64,000 nt of DNA from Cydia pomonella (Eukaryota; Arthropoda; Insecta; Lepidoptera; Tortricidae): the NCBI RefSeq assembly GCF_033807575.1, contig NC_084708.1, positions 1,178,001 to 1,242,000 of the forward strand, read 5' to 3'. Each line of letters opens with the position of its first letter. Positions within the stretch are counted from its first letter, which is position 1. A program made the position numbers and the translations under genes. Positions 1 to 11,380 of the stretch are shown here, piece by piece. The notes below the pieces were generated by a model. It was not told the origin of the DNA, did not search any database, and worked only from the letters and a program-made list of their open reading frames with translations.

Positions 1-175
1 AGGCCGAGGGCCCCCTCATAACAAATGAATCGGGGGTAGCCTTACGTACCTAAGTAGCTTCCTCATACTAAAAAGTCGTGCAGAAGAAGATAACAATATA
101 ATTTTTTCAATATGTCAATTCCAGATTTTCTGTGTTTCTTAAATGTATAGTAACATGGCAGCAGTTTTCATCTTT

Positions 176-568
176 AGGGTTCCGTACCCAAACGGGACCC
201 TATTACTAAGACTCCGCTGTCCGTCCGTCCGTCCGTCCGTCCGTCTGTCACCAGGCTGTATCTCATGAACCGTGATAGACAGTTGAAATTTTCAAAGATG
301 ACGTATTTCTGTTGCCACTATAACAACATAGTATTGTGTTCCTGCCGGTGAGTAAGGTTGCCAGAGCTCAACGAGGGGAAGGAGGGTTGTTAGGCTCGGC
401 AACGCGCATATAATTCCTCTGGAGTTGCAGGCGTACATAGGCTATGGAGACTGCTTACCATCAGGTGGGCCGTATGCTTGTTTGCCACCAACGTAGTATA
501 TAAAAAACCAAATACTAAAAAAAATACGGAATCACGTTGGGCGAGTCCGACTCGCCCTTGTCCGGTTT
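176..568 (+). repeat. Family A hairpin-ended repeat, interrupted
   Basis: The copy opens with GGGTTCCGTACCC, runs through a CCGTCCGTCCGTCCGT stretch and ends in GGGCGAGTCCGACTCGCCCTTGTCCGG. The last block is a near-perfect palindrome, which is typical of the family. A second repeat (family B) sits inside it at about 329-508. The uninterrupted copy at 2254-2462 shows that the two halves were once continuous. Confidence 0.8.
329..508 (+). repeat. Family B repeat nested in family A
   Basis: The segment carries the family B signature: GTTCCTGCCGGTGAGTAAGG, then CTCCTCTGGAGTTGCAGG, GCGTACATAGGC, CATCAGG.GGGCCGTATGC and TTGCCACC.ACGTAGTATA, followed by a short A run. Other copies lie at about 17365-17535, 21115-21290 (minus), 30026-30118 and 60225-60405. 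The A-rich end suggests a retroposed SINE or LINE 3' end. No coding sequence is seen. Confidence 0.75.
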
Positions 569-623
569 TTGTATTTATTCGTAAGCTTGCATTAATTGCC
601 ATGGCACTTTAGGCTTAGCTTGT

Positions 624-758
624 AAGTACAGTCGAGGAAATTGATTCTTTAGCAGTTAACGTGTCACGTTACAATGGACAGCTCTTACCATAAGTATGTT
701 CAGCCAAATTTACTTGAACCGCAAGTTGCTAAAGAATCAATTTCCGCGACCGTACTAA
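624..758. repeat. Short foldback (MITE-like) element
   Basis: The left arm (GAGGAAATTGATTCTTTAGCA) is matched in reverse complement by TGCTAAAGAATCAATTTCC about 100 bases further on. The whole unit is about 135 bp and has no ORF of its own. The rest of 569-1389 shows no recognisable gene. Confidence 0.6.
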
Positions 759-1389
759 TAGGATATTCTTTGCTAATAGGTCTAATAAATAATATGTTGC
801 GGACTCTTTTCTTAAACCTTTTTACTTGTATACTTTTTACGACATTTGACGCTGTCATGTTATTCAAATAGTAAAATAAATCTGACAAGAGAGAAAATTG
901 TGATCTTATTTACAGAAAGATACTTAATGTATGAAAAAATAAGCAAAAATAAGAATGAATGTTTTGTGAGTGTGAAACAATTTTATTTTCTTTGACAAAT
1001 AGAGCATTGCATTAACGATTATTATTATTTTAATTTGTATGTCTTTCCCATCACGGAACAATGGTATTCCGGACCTTTGAGAAGCGTGCGCCGAGCCCTA
1101 ACCTAACGTAGAGGCCCTTTTGACACGTTCATGAAATGTAAGATGTACACCGAGCTGATGCTGCCCTTGCCCATGTCATAGGACGCACGCAGAGGCAGGC
1201 CCGACAGGGTGTAAGGACTATTGAGAGTTGATGGAATCTAAAATAAACTAGGTTATTGTGTGAAAGCGATGGGCTAAACACTGAGCTATGGGATAAAAAA
1301 CCAGACGCCTGCCTAATAAAACGGTATACAATTTTATTTCCGGCAGACGACACAAAAAGCGACATCTGGGATGGCTCAAGAGTAACACT

Positions 1390-1690
1390 GGTGTGAGCGG
1401 CTCAGGGGTATCGAGAGGCGTGCACCGCTTTCAACCCAGTGGCTGTAACAGCCACTGTGCCAACTCGCGTCTTGCACTTCCACCCTTGGAACTTATAGCT
1501 CTAACGACTCCACCCTGGCCGGCCGGCCAAGGCAACCCAGAAGCAGATAATCCTGTCCCACCCACCCTCCTTCGAATGACAGAACTCCCTAGGAACACTC
1601 GGGTACGTGAGATCGTTACTCCCCAACTGCATGCCACAAGCTGCCCGAAGTTGACTGATTGCACTGGTAAAATCAGCGGGCCATAGATTA
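1390..1690 (-). repeat. Family M LINE-like 3' region fragment
   Basis: It matches in reverse complement the longer copy at 21630-22315. Shared landmarks are the GAGCGGCTCAGGGGT block, the palindromic CCAGTGGCTGTAACAGCCACTG stretch and CAACTCGCGTCTTGCA. GC content is higher than in the flanks. It is probably the 5'-truncated untranslated end of a LINE. Confidence 0.55.
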
Positions 1691-2253
1691 TTAGTTTGCA
1701 GTTCCTAAAAGCCATTGCTGAAAGGATGTGTAGCTGTCATATACAAAAACAATGGGTAGACAGTCTCAAAGGGTATGTCTTATGATAAATAGTTTCATGC
1801 CGCAGTAAAATAATGTGATTTGTAGTATTTAGTTTTAAAATATATTTTTATAATGTGTATGCTAATCTTAAGGTATTTATCTATGGGCCGCTAGTTGCCT
1901 GAAATAAATTATGATAGATAGACGGATAGATGGGGTATTCTAAGAGAAAGTCGCTTTGAAAATGCTTTTGTCTTGTATGGCAGCTTCCTCAATCAACTGC
2001 GTAAAGCTCGAGAAAATACTGCCAAAAGGCTAGGCTAGATAATAAGTTTTTATAAAAGAAACATGTCTTTATGGGACCCATAACATTGAAGCAATACAAA
2101 AGTTAGAAATGAGAGTCAAATCTGACAATCGTTATCTACGCACGAAACGCCCCTTATTAAATGATACTTGATCGTGTCGTCATGATTAAGTTTAATGCGT
2201 TTTATTTGCATTGCATTTACAAAAAGAGGAGCTTTCGAGTTTCGAGGATTATG
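1691..2253. other. Unassigned AT-rich sequence
   Basis: No open frame of note, no repeat recognised from elsewhere in the window, and no RNA gene seen. Confidence 0.5.
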
Positions 2254-2462
2254 TTTTTAAAATACCCAAAGGGTAAAACGGGAGCCTATTACTAAGACTC
2301 CGCTGTCAGTACGTCTATCCGTCTGTCACCAGGCTGTATCTCGTAAACCGTGATAGTTAGTTGATATTTTCACAGATGATGTATTACTGTTGCCGCAATA
2401 ACAACAAATACTAAAAACTACAGTACCCTAGATGGGCGAGTCCGGCTCGCATTTGTCTGGTA
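2254..2462 (+). repeat. Family A hairpin-ended repeat, short copy
   Basis: It runs from CCCAAAGGGTAAAACGGGAGCC through GTCTGTCACCAGGCTG to GGGCGAGTCCGGCTCGCATTTGTCTGG. It is the uninterrupted equivalent of 176-568. Its right end directly abuts the tandem array that begins at about 2463. Confidence 0.75.
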
Positions 2463-4220
2463 TTATTTAAATATAGGAGGCAAATGAGGAAAGCCCATGA
2501 ACAGAGGTCGTACCTATCATAGGATAAGTAGATATATATGTACAAAGAAACAGCGGTATGTTAAGTAGATTTTTTTTATATAGTAGGCAAACGAGCAGAG
2601 CCCATGAACAGAGGTCATACTCTTATCATAGAATTGGTAGATATGTACAAAGAAACAGCGCTATGTTAAGTAGAATCGATTTTTTTTAAGTAGGAGCTAA
2701 ACGAGCAGAACTCATGAACAGAGTTCGTATCATAAGATTTGTAGATATGTACATAGAAATGGCGCTATGTTAAGTAGAAGTATTTTTTTAAATATAGGAG
2801 GCAAATGAGCAGAGCCCATGAACAGAGGTTGTATCATAGGATAAGTAGATATGTACAAAGAAATGGCACTATGTTAAGTAGAATTTTTTTTTTTTTAATA
2901 TAGGAGGCAAACGAGCAGAGCCTACGAACAAAGCTCGTATCAGAAGATTTATAGAGATGTACAAAGGAATGGCGTTATGTTAAGTAGAAGTATTTTTTTT
3001 AATATAGGAGGCAAACGAGCAGAACCCATGAACAGACCTCATATCATAAGATTTGTAGAGATGTACAAAGGAATGGCGTTATGTTAAGTAGAAGTATTTT
3101 TTTAAATACAGGAGGCAAACGAGCAGAGCCCATGAACAGAGGTCGTATCATAAGATTTGTAGATATGTACATAGAAATGGCGCTATGTTAAGTAGAAGTA
3201 TTTTTTTAAATATAGGAGGCAAATGAGCAGAGCCCATGAACAGAGGTTGTATCATAGGATAAGTAGATATGTACAAAGAAATGGCACTATGTTAAGTAGA
3301 ATTTATTTTTTTTAATATAGGAGGCAAACGAGCAGAGCCTACGAACAGAGCTCGTATCAGAAGATTTATAGAGATGTACAAAGGAATGGCGTTATGTTAA
3401 GTAGAAGTATTTTTTTTAATATAGGAGGCAAACGAGCAGAACCCATGAACAGACCTCATATCATAAGATTTGTAGAGATGTACAAAGGAATGGCGTTATG
3501 TTAAGTAGAAGTATTTTTTTAAATACAGGAGGCAAACGAGCAGAGCCCATGAACAGAGGTCGTATCATAAGATTTGTAGATATGTACATAGAAATGGCGC
3601 TATGTTAAGTAGAAGTATTTTTTTAAATATAGGAGGCAAATGAGCAGAGCCCATGAACAGAGGTTGTATCATAGGATAAGTAGATATGTACAAAGAAATG
3701 GCACTATGTTAAGTAGATATTTTTTTTTTAATATAGGAGGCAAACGAGCAGAGCCCACGAACAGAGCTCGTATCAGAAGATTTATAGAGATGTACAAAGG
3801 AATGGCGTTATGTTAAGTAGAAGTATTTTTTTTAATATAGGAGGCAAACGAGCAGAACCCATGAACAGAGCTCATATCATAAGATTTGTAGAGATGTACA
3901 AAGGAATGGCGTTATGTTAAGTAGAAGTATTTTTTTAAATACAGGAGGCAAACGAGCAGAGCCCATGAACAGAGGTCGTATCTTAAGATTTGTAGATATG
4001 TACATAGAAATGGCGCTATGTTAAGTAGAAGTATTTTTTTAAATATAGGAGGCATAAGATCAGAGCCCATGAACAGAGCTCGTATCAGAAGATTTATAGA
4101 GATGTACAAAGGAATGGCGTTATGTTAAGTAGAAGTTTTTTTTTTAAATATAGGAGGCAAACGAGCAGAACCCATGAACAGAGCTCATATCATAAGATTT
4201 GTAGAGATGTACAAAGGAAT
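2463..4220. repeat. Satellite-like tandem array with higher-order repeats
   Basis: Seventeen monomers of about 104 bp begin with AGGAGGCAAACGAGCAGAGC or a variant. Starts are near 2475, 2584, 2692, 2796, 2902, 3006, 3110, 3214, 3319, 3423, 3527, 3631, 3735, 3839, 3943, 4047 and 4152. Each ends in TATGTTAAGTAGAA plus a T-rich spacer. Monomer variants recur every fourth unit (2796, 3214 and 3631 are near-identical), giving a higher-order period of about 418 bp. The array has no coding capacity. Confidence 0.92.
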
Positions 4221-5624
4221 GTATGACCTATTATTCACCTCGTAAATTATTTGCAGGTGACTAAATAAACAACCTGTATATATTTGTTGTTGTATCAACA
4301 AATCAAGCATTTACATTAAAAAAGTGAGTGACATTTAATTAAGTGGAACTGCTGATGAAGACCAGACGGAACACCTCAACTACGCGTATTTCACGTTTGG
4401 CGATATCTTCTTCGTTGAGATTGTTCTGCAAGTTATTTTTTAAGCTTCATTTTAGTCAAGATCTATTTCTGATAATGGATCCCAGGAATAATGGATGAAA
4501 CTCTTCAAATATTTTACATATAGTATATTTTTATATTTGCATTTAAACAGTGCTATTTGGTGAAACGTGTTCATGAAGATTAGAATATAACTTCTCCTTG
4601 ACAAGTATTTTACGAATTACGAGTTAGGGCTTAGGTATATTATATGGGCTTACCTATGGGCTATTGTTTTTCATTCAATAGTTTACATATGTGAAAGAGA
4701 AAGTATAACAATATGCTTGTTAGACTAAAATAGCTTTAGTTTTGTTAATTTCAAAAACTTAGTAGGTGATAATTATAACATAGGTATAGAATCTTCAAAA
4801 ATAAAACAGTAGATACAAAGCAGGTGTTATTGGCCCGTCTTTATATATAGAAAATCGATGGCATGATTCCTAGGAACAGATCTTCGTATGTGTTATAGTT
4901 TCAAACTTTCCCATACTGAACGATCTAAATAGGCCACCATGTATACCTTACGGAACATTTTATTTCGTTGGATGAATTTAGGGTGTAGGGGAGAAACTAC
5001 CCAATTATGAGCTACTTACTGAAAACTATCATTAATAGACAATTGTAAGGATATTTAACATTGCCAAAATAAGGTTAAAGGTGCCCTCTAGTAGTACTTA
5101 GTCGATATTGTGATACAATGAATGGTATTATAAACATTTTTCTTTTTTCATATACTATGGACATTCCTCGATGGCACCAAGCTGCAACTGGAAAGCGATG
5201 ATCACACGGCAAATAAAATCGTGAAGACTGTAGCAGCCACGTCTAAGGAGGATGAATCCACATTCAATATTTTTTATTTATTTTTTGTTTGATATGTAAA
5301 AATGCACGTCAATAAGGTGGCAAACTATTATTAACAGAGACCGGAATTATTGTGGCATTCTTGAACTGTCATAGAGAGTTCTCATTTATCGACTTCGGGT
5401 ACACATATATCGATACAACGTAGAACACAAAATATTAAAAAGTTATAAAGTTAATGGATATTTGACTGTAAAAGAAGTAACTGCTTTTTTGCATTTCTTT
5501 TTACTTATTAAAAAATAGCTCTATAGTTAGGGAGTACAAGTCCAGTAAGGGTTGCTAGATAGCATCTCTCCAGCAACTCTTACTGAGTTTCAACATAATT
5601 ACTTATATTTTCAAGAAATGAGAG
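4221..5624. other. Mostly unassigned; Q-family tail and one coding-like patch
   Basis: Positions 4225-4282 match one end of the family Q foldback (CGTAAATTATTTGCAGGTGACTAAATAAACAACCTGTATA). Positions 5164-5275 hold about 36 open codons with unusually non-AT-rich third positions (FLDGTKLQLESDDHTANKIV...). They could be an orphan exon or TE remnant, but no acceptor or continuation was found. Nothing else was recognised. Confidence 0.4.
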
Positions 5625-5634
5625 GGGTAAAAAA

Positions 5635-6205
5635 CCTTCGGCCGCGTACGCAACCAGAGCTTCGTAACCAGATGCGATCGAAAACTATTTCTGCCTTGTA
5701 CGAAACCGGTTGCGATCAAAAACTAATTTCGTCTTACCCGTAACCAGTTACGATCGAACACTTCTCGTTCTTATACGAAACCAATGTCTAGGCCCTCTAG
5801 CTATAGGTTTTTTTCAAATATTTTGTCATGATACACATGATAATTTCTTATCCTGAATGTCAGTGCTCCATGTCTCTTAAGCCAGTGTCTTTTAAGGAAC
5901 GAGGTTACATTGTATTTGCCAACAAAATATTTGAATATTATCAACTGGTACAATTTTTGTGTTCTGATTTTTGATTAGATATATAACGTGTACAGTACTT
6001 ATACTGTATAACAAGGTGTATAAATATAATCTTAGCTGACTTTATCAACGGTCGAAAGGTTTCGTACAACAAAGAAAAGTGTTCGATCGTAACTGATAAC
6101 TAGTAAGACGGAATTAGTTTTTGATCGCAACCGGTTTCGTACAAGGCAGAAATAGTTTTCGATCGCATCTGGTTACGAAGCTCTGGTTGCGTACGCGGCC
6201 GAAGG
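5635..6205. mobile_element. Long-inverted-repeat DNA element with 10-bp target duplication
   Basis: Arms of about 150 bp are inverted copies of each other (5635-about 5785 and about 6050-6205), ending in CCTTCGGCCGCGTACGCAACC. Each arm contains shorter internal repeats around GATCGAAAACT and GCGATCAAAAACTAA. The element is flanked on both sides by GGGTAAAAAA (5625-5634 and 6206-6215). Long inverted ends with a 9-11 bp duplication are typical of non-autonomous Mutator-like elements, so that is the favoured class. No transposase is encoded. Confidence 0.85.
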
Positions 6206-6539
6206 GGGTAAAAAATTATAACTAACCATATTATTCTCAAAATGTTGGATTGTTTTAAGCATGACATCAGTGGAATACATTTTGAGCGCTGGGATTCGGT
6301 GGTTAACAGTCATAGTCGGTCTTTCGCATGTATTGCCGTTATTCTTTAAAAACGGATGGGAAAGTTACTTACATTTTATTCACAAGAAATGCAAAGTAAT
6401 TTAATCATTCAAATTTTGAAATATTTTATCACCTAGGAATGTAAAATTAACGACGACGACGACTTGTGATGATTTTGAAGTTTAAATATTTTTTGGCGTT
6501 GGTGTGGTAATTAATATACATTAATTCATAACGAGTTCA

Positions 6540-6735
6540 ATTATTCACAACCAGTGGCAGTAAATTAAAACACGATCGAAAGGAGTGTTTTAAATCGAAA
6601 CGAGTTGCCAATTATCTATTCGCACATATACAACGTTTTACAGTACATATGGCACTTTAAGTTTTCGACATAGGCACGTAAAGTGCTAATTAACGCCCTA
6701 GTGCGGTAAAGTAGTACCATAATGTACTATAAAAA
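6540..6735 (+). repeat. Family F foldback-type repeat
   Basis: Landmarks are AAAACACGATCGAAAGGAGT, CGAAACGAGTTGCCAATTA, CATATACAACGTTTTACAGTA and CCTAGTGCGGTAAAGTAG. It is shared with about 11700-11915 and, inverted, 20888-21110. The family is partly self-complementary and has no ORF. Confidence 0.65.
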
Positions 6736-7031
6736 ATGTTGTGTTTCAGTCGTTAGAAAAAATTGTTTAACCCTCGTGTCTTCAAACCCCCGAAATGCTC
6801 AAGATTTCCACTTCTCTAAAATACATAACTGTTTTAGCCAAAAATATTAACTGTTGAACTATATTGAAGGCCCGGTTCACATTGAGTGGCTGCACCACTG
6901 TGCACATACAAAGTTTATTCTAACTGTAACTTTTTTGACCACATTATTTTCAATATTTCTCGATTTTTAGCGAGGTAAAATTTTTTTGATGTCATGTACC
7001 AAATAATACAAAAAAGATACTAAAACTGGGA

Positions 7032-7113
7032 GTAAGCGTCAGGATGTCAGGACCATGATAGCTATTTATATCGTTATAAATAGCTATCATGGTCCTGACA
7101 TCCTGACACTTAC
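7032..7113. repeat. Near-perfect 39-bp-arm hairpin
   Basis: Positions 7032-7070 and 7075-7113 are reverse complements with one mismatch in 39, separated by the four bases TCGT. It could be a tiny foldback element or a source of double-stranded small RNA. It is too perfectly paired to look like an ordinary animal pre-miRNA. Confidence 0.85.
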
Positions 7114-7384
7114 GATACTACAATACAGTAAGGGCTATAACCGCGAACCACTTCATTAGTTCATCTATTCGCCTCTCTATCACTGCGCGATCTTTCTTTG
7201 TGCGAAAGAGAGGCACATAGGCTTCCCCTTCCCCCTGACGAAATTATGCGTTCCACGTCTTAATCATTAATTTAAGAACAATAAAACATACGAAGAGTAT
7301 TATTGTATTATTTCAGTAGTTACAGTAATAATAGGCATAAAATAGGGAATATTACGCAAAACTCTGCGTAGAGGGCGTTACTAA

Positions 7385-7508
7385 CGCACACGGGGCCTAC
7401 CGCGAAATGGAAAATCTAAATTGTGGTTTCTGCCTCCATCATTCTTGCATATTCGATAGACAGAGAGGCAGATAGGTAACGAAATTTCGTTTCGCGGTAG
7501 ACCATCTG
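7385..7508. repeat. Family H foldback MITE
   Basis: It begins GGGGCCTACCGCGAAA and ends in the complement TTTCGCGGTAGACC. The centre holds CATATTCGATAGACAGAGAGGCAG. Relatives occur at 45145-45285 and 50160-50283, with looser variants at 10361-10490 and 57545-57655. A further partial piece may lie at 7140-7215. Confidence 0.65.
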
Positions 7509-8418
7509 TAACCAAAACGCCTTGATGCATCAATGCCATAGTGAAAACTTGTCAAAAAACTGTTTAAGGTATTAGTATGCATAAGTTACTCTCAGGTTTA
7601 TAATACATGCTCTACAGCCTGAAAAAATAACGTAGTGATTATATGCTCTTTGGAAAAAATGTATGGCCTATCTATTTCAGGAGAATGCATCGTACGCGAG
7701 CAGTTAGCAATAATATCGCCAACGACAGATTGCAAATGAAATATAGGCACCTTTATGAGTAATTCAATAACTGCACTGAAATATGATGTTCGTACTCTCT
7801 GCAGGCAGATTTACAGAAGATCAGTTGGACTCTAAATTAAGTAAAAGAAATAGTTTCCCGTAATCTACAAATTTATTAACGAGATATTTCATTATATATA
7901 ACTTCGTACGAAATGAAAAGTAATACGTGGGAATATGAGAAAAAATTAGTATATTTATATTAATTTATAACCTACATGCTCATTAATGAATAATTTTTAC
8001 AAGCAGTAACATTACTAGATATCTCATTTAATATAATCCGACTAAATTACATTTCCGCAACACCTCCGTATTTCACAAAATACATCAAGACATTATGCAA
8101 CTTATATAATTTTGACGTATATATCCGAGTCGCCCGTGTTGCGACCGTTGCGACTTTCATGTAGTAACACCTAACATGGAAAAGTAAATAATAAAGACTG
8201 AATCTTCACGGATACCGCGTTGTTCGGGAATACTTAAAAATATACTTAACTAATACTTAACTAAGTCGCTTGTAATAAACCTTGCGTAGATAGATAGATG
8301 TATAAATAGAATACTCTTTATTGGAACACCTCAGTAAAAAGATACAAAAGAAAATAAAAAACAAACAATTGATTAAATGTAGAGGCAGACAACAGGCGGC
8401 TACGTAACGACTTATATA

Positions 8419-8695
8419 TGACGACCGGTTTGGCCTAGTGGGTAGTGACCCTGCCTACGAAGCTGATGGTCCCGGGTTCAAAACCTGGTAAGGGCATTTA
8501 TTCGTGTGATGAGCATGGATATTTGTTCCTGAGTCATGGGTGTTTTCTATGTATTTATAAATATTTATATATTATATATATCGTTGTCTAAGTACCCTCA
8601 ACACAAGCCTTATTGAGCTTACTGTGGGACTTAGTCAATTTGTGTAATAATGTCCTATAATATTTATTATTATTATTATTATTTATTATATATAC
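8419..8695 (+). mobile_element. Family C tRNA-derived SINE, full length
   Basis: The head TGACGACCGGTTTGGCCTAGTGGG contains a good A box (TGGCCTAGTGG). The B box lies in GGTCCCGGGTTCAAAACC. A body ending CTTAGTCAATTTGTGTAATAATGTCC and a TTATTATTATT tail follow. This resembles tRNA-headed SINEs common in butterflies and moths (Metulj-like), but the name was not verified. Other copies in the window are mostly on the minus strand. Confidence 0.85.
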
Positions 8696-8699
8696 TTAT

Positions 8700-9290
8700 A
8701 GTACGTTATTCTTTTGTTATATAATTTATTTCATTGTCAATAATATGATAATCCGACAATATGTACGAAACGGCAGTATTTAGTTCTTAAGCTCTGCTTC
8801 TTCTGAACATTTTTTTATTCCCCTTCATTTACTATTAAAATTGGTAACAAATTCTTAGGCAACTTGTCTGGCGCTATCAACTATCTCAAGTAAAATGTGG
8901 AGCCAGCGTGACTAAAATAAATATAAGTACTATTTTTTTATTGCTTTCCACAAAACCTGCAATATGTAGAATTGTGTAGCTTTATTTACAGAAATTAGGT
9001 TTCATATAGAGATTGGCAGTCATTGTTAATTAACTTCTCTCTGCGCCGAGTAAAATATAACCCGACCAAGTAATGTATTGGCTATACCATCCATATTTAA
9101 CAAACAAATTTATGACGTTTTGTAACCTTCTTATTTTGGCAAATATATACCGACACATCCGAGCATGCACATTGCGAAGGGTGGTATTCTGGTTTTTCAT
9201 CTTGGTCCAATGTGTATTTGCGTCTGACATTTTGCTTAATGAGAGAGTGAGACGCAATGCACATTGGACAAAGATCTTAGACTAGTGGAA
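8700..9290. other. Unassigned intergenic sequence
   Basis: AT-rich with no gene recognised. The open frames at about 9030-9285 on both strands overlap a partly self-complementary stretch (CATTGCGAAGGG... versus GACGCAATGCACATTGG) and read as chance frames. Confidence 0.45.
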
Positions 9291-9297
9291 TATCACC

Positions 9298-9490
9298 CGA
9301 AAGGAAGAGTTGAGTCACCGGGTGGCCCGGAGGCTCCGGGAAGTCCGATTTTTGCTCATAGCATGACCGGCTAGTCTCCGGTCCGAGCCCGCACCGGGCC
9401 ACTACAGAGCTCCGGTGATGACGTAATGCTTTCCATAGAAAACGAAGCGCCGGAAGCTCCGGCCCGGCCCTGCCCCTGTGTAGCGTGAGT
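9298..9490. repeat. Family G GC-rich foldback element
   Basis: The ends GTTGAGTCACCGGG and GCGTGAGTCAAC are inverted, and the interior holds opposed CCGGGCC-type blocks around GAAAACGAAGCGCCGG. It is related to 11483-11622, which shares GACTCACG, the CCGGGCCGG block and ACTTCGTTTTCT. The frames overlapping it on both strands are not convincing genes. Confidence 0.6.
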
Positions 9491-9767
9491 CAACCTTTAT
9501 TCGCAAAAGCTGTCAATCGCGCAACTGACAAGCCGATATTGTCCAGCGAAATCGTAATCAGGTGGACGGAGACGGAGGAGATGGAGATACGGAACTCTAA
9601 GAAAAGGAAAAATGAACTGCGGTGTCTCTTACCTATGATGGGGACAAATGCAAGGCACGGGGCCGCCTCTGGAGTCTCCGCCACATCGGGGGCAAATATC
9701 TCGGCTTGCAGGTATACTGCGTCTCTCGCTCCTGAAACAACCAAGTCAGAATAATAACACAAGATAA

Positions 9768-9955
9768 ATAAATAAATAAATATTATAGGACATTATTACA
9801 CAAATTGAGTAAGTCCCACAGTAAGCTCAATAAGGCTTGTGTTGAGGGTACTTAGACAACGATATATATAATATATAAATATTTATAAATACTTAAATAC
9901 ATAGAAAACACCCATGACTCAGGAACAAATATCCATGCTCATCACACAAATAAAT
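9768..9955 (-). mobile_element. Family C SINE lacking its tRNA head
   Basis: The AATAAATAAATA tail and body match the full copies in reverse complement, but the copy stops at CATCACAC before the tRNA-like head. The next copy's tail begins immediately after, so the head was lost or replaced when the second copy arrived. Confidence 0.8.
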
Positions 9956-10216
9956 AAATAAATATTATAGGACATCATTACACAAATTGACTGAGTCCCA
10001 CAGTAAGCTCAATAAGGCTTGTGTTGAGGATACTTAGACAACGATTTATATAATATATCAATATTTATAAATACTTAAATACATAGAAAACACCCATGAC
10101 TCAGGAACAAATATCCATGTTCATCACACAAATACATGCCCTTACCAGGATTTGAACCCGGGACCATCAGCTTCGTAGGCAGCGTCATTACCCACTAGGC
10201 CAAACCGGTCGTCATA
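9956..10216 (-). mobile_element. Family C tRNA-derived SINE, full length
   Basis: The AATAAATAAATA tail is on the left. The B box (in reverse, GGATTTGAACCCGGGACC) and A box (CCCACTAGGCCAAACCGGTCGTC) are on the right. It sits head-to-tail against the truncated copy at 9768-9955. Confidence 0.85.
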
Positions 10217-10360
10217 AGATACGATGTACGTTGTAAAAAAAAATATGTCACGATAAGATATTTGCGGCGTTTGGGGTTGAAACTGAGGCCGTGGGGACTT
10301 AGCGCGCGTCGCCTCTATAAGGAGTTATCAAAGCGCCGAATAGAGGTTTTTGCATGCATA

Positions 10361-10490
10361 GACAAGATGCCAATCGTCAACGCCCGGTAGCGAACGAAAC
10401 GCAACTGTCTCTGTCGCACTAATATGCAAGAGTGATAAAGAGACCTACGCTACGCTACGGAGCGCGAACGACTGGCAATTTGTCTACGCA
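10361..10490. repeat. Foldback element, loose family H relative
   Basis: The end segments GACAAGATGCCAATCG and CGACTGGCAATTTGTC are inverted. The interior contains TCGCACTAATATGCAAGAGTGATAAAGAGA, similar in style to the family H interiors. It is non-coding. Confidence 0.55.
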
Positions 10491-10751
10491 CCCCGGTTAC
10501 TAGAGATGCCACGATAGTTTTGCCCGAATACCGAATATTCGGAGGTCGAATATTTGGTAAAACATGTGACCACTTTTAGTAGTAGTAGTAAAACACTTTA
10601 TTGTACAAAAAGAAACATAAAACAGGAAAAAACACACATCATTTGTACAAAGGCGAACTTATCTCTTTACGGGATCTCTTACAGTTACAGTTAACCTTTG
10701 AGCAATTGAGAAAGAATTGGAGAACGGTAAACATGAAAACTGTACTAAACG

Positions 10752-10960
10752 GCATAAAATAAATAAATATTATAGGACATTATTACACAAATTGAGTAAG
10801 TCCCACAGTAAGCTCAATAAGGCTTGTGTTGAGGGTACTTAGACAACGATATATATAATATATAAATATTAATAAATACTTAAATACATAGAAAACACCC
10901 ATGACTCAGGAACAAATATCCATGCTCATCACACGAATAAATGGCCTTACCAGGATTATA
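10752..10960 (-). mobile_element. Family C SINE, head truncated
   Basis: The AATAAATAAATATTATAGGACATT tail and body match the full copies, but the element ends at CCTTACCAGGATTA within the B-box region, leaving no A box. Confidence 0.8.
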
Positions 10961-11380
10961 CAAGTATATATTATAAAAATTGGTCGCCTGCAATGTTATG
11001 TTACGCATTATCGCATTAACATTAACGTTTTCGACTTCGTAGCGCTACACGCGTAGCCGATTCTAGCGTTTTCCCGCTTTGGAGAGGAAAGCAACTACGA
11101 ACAGTGCACCCGCCGAGCGGGTTCCCGGCACTCAATGTGTTAAATAAGCGTATGTAGAGTCAAGCAAATCTAACCTTCGATAAAATATAATAATAATAAA
11201 TATCAGGGGCGACGATGACCGCTTCCCATCAAGCCGCTCGTCTGCACGTTTGCTGACTATCACATTTTAAAAAAGCGGCCAGTCTTTTGGACACCCTATT
11301 GATCAGCTACAACGACTTAAAGCTTTTTTTAATGTACAAATGAGAAACAAACCATAACAACGTTTACCAAAATAACCCTT

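Noticed and set aside
2463..4220. CRISPR array
   Set aside because: Repeats are contiguous 104-bp units without unique spacers, in a eukaryotic genome.
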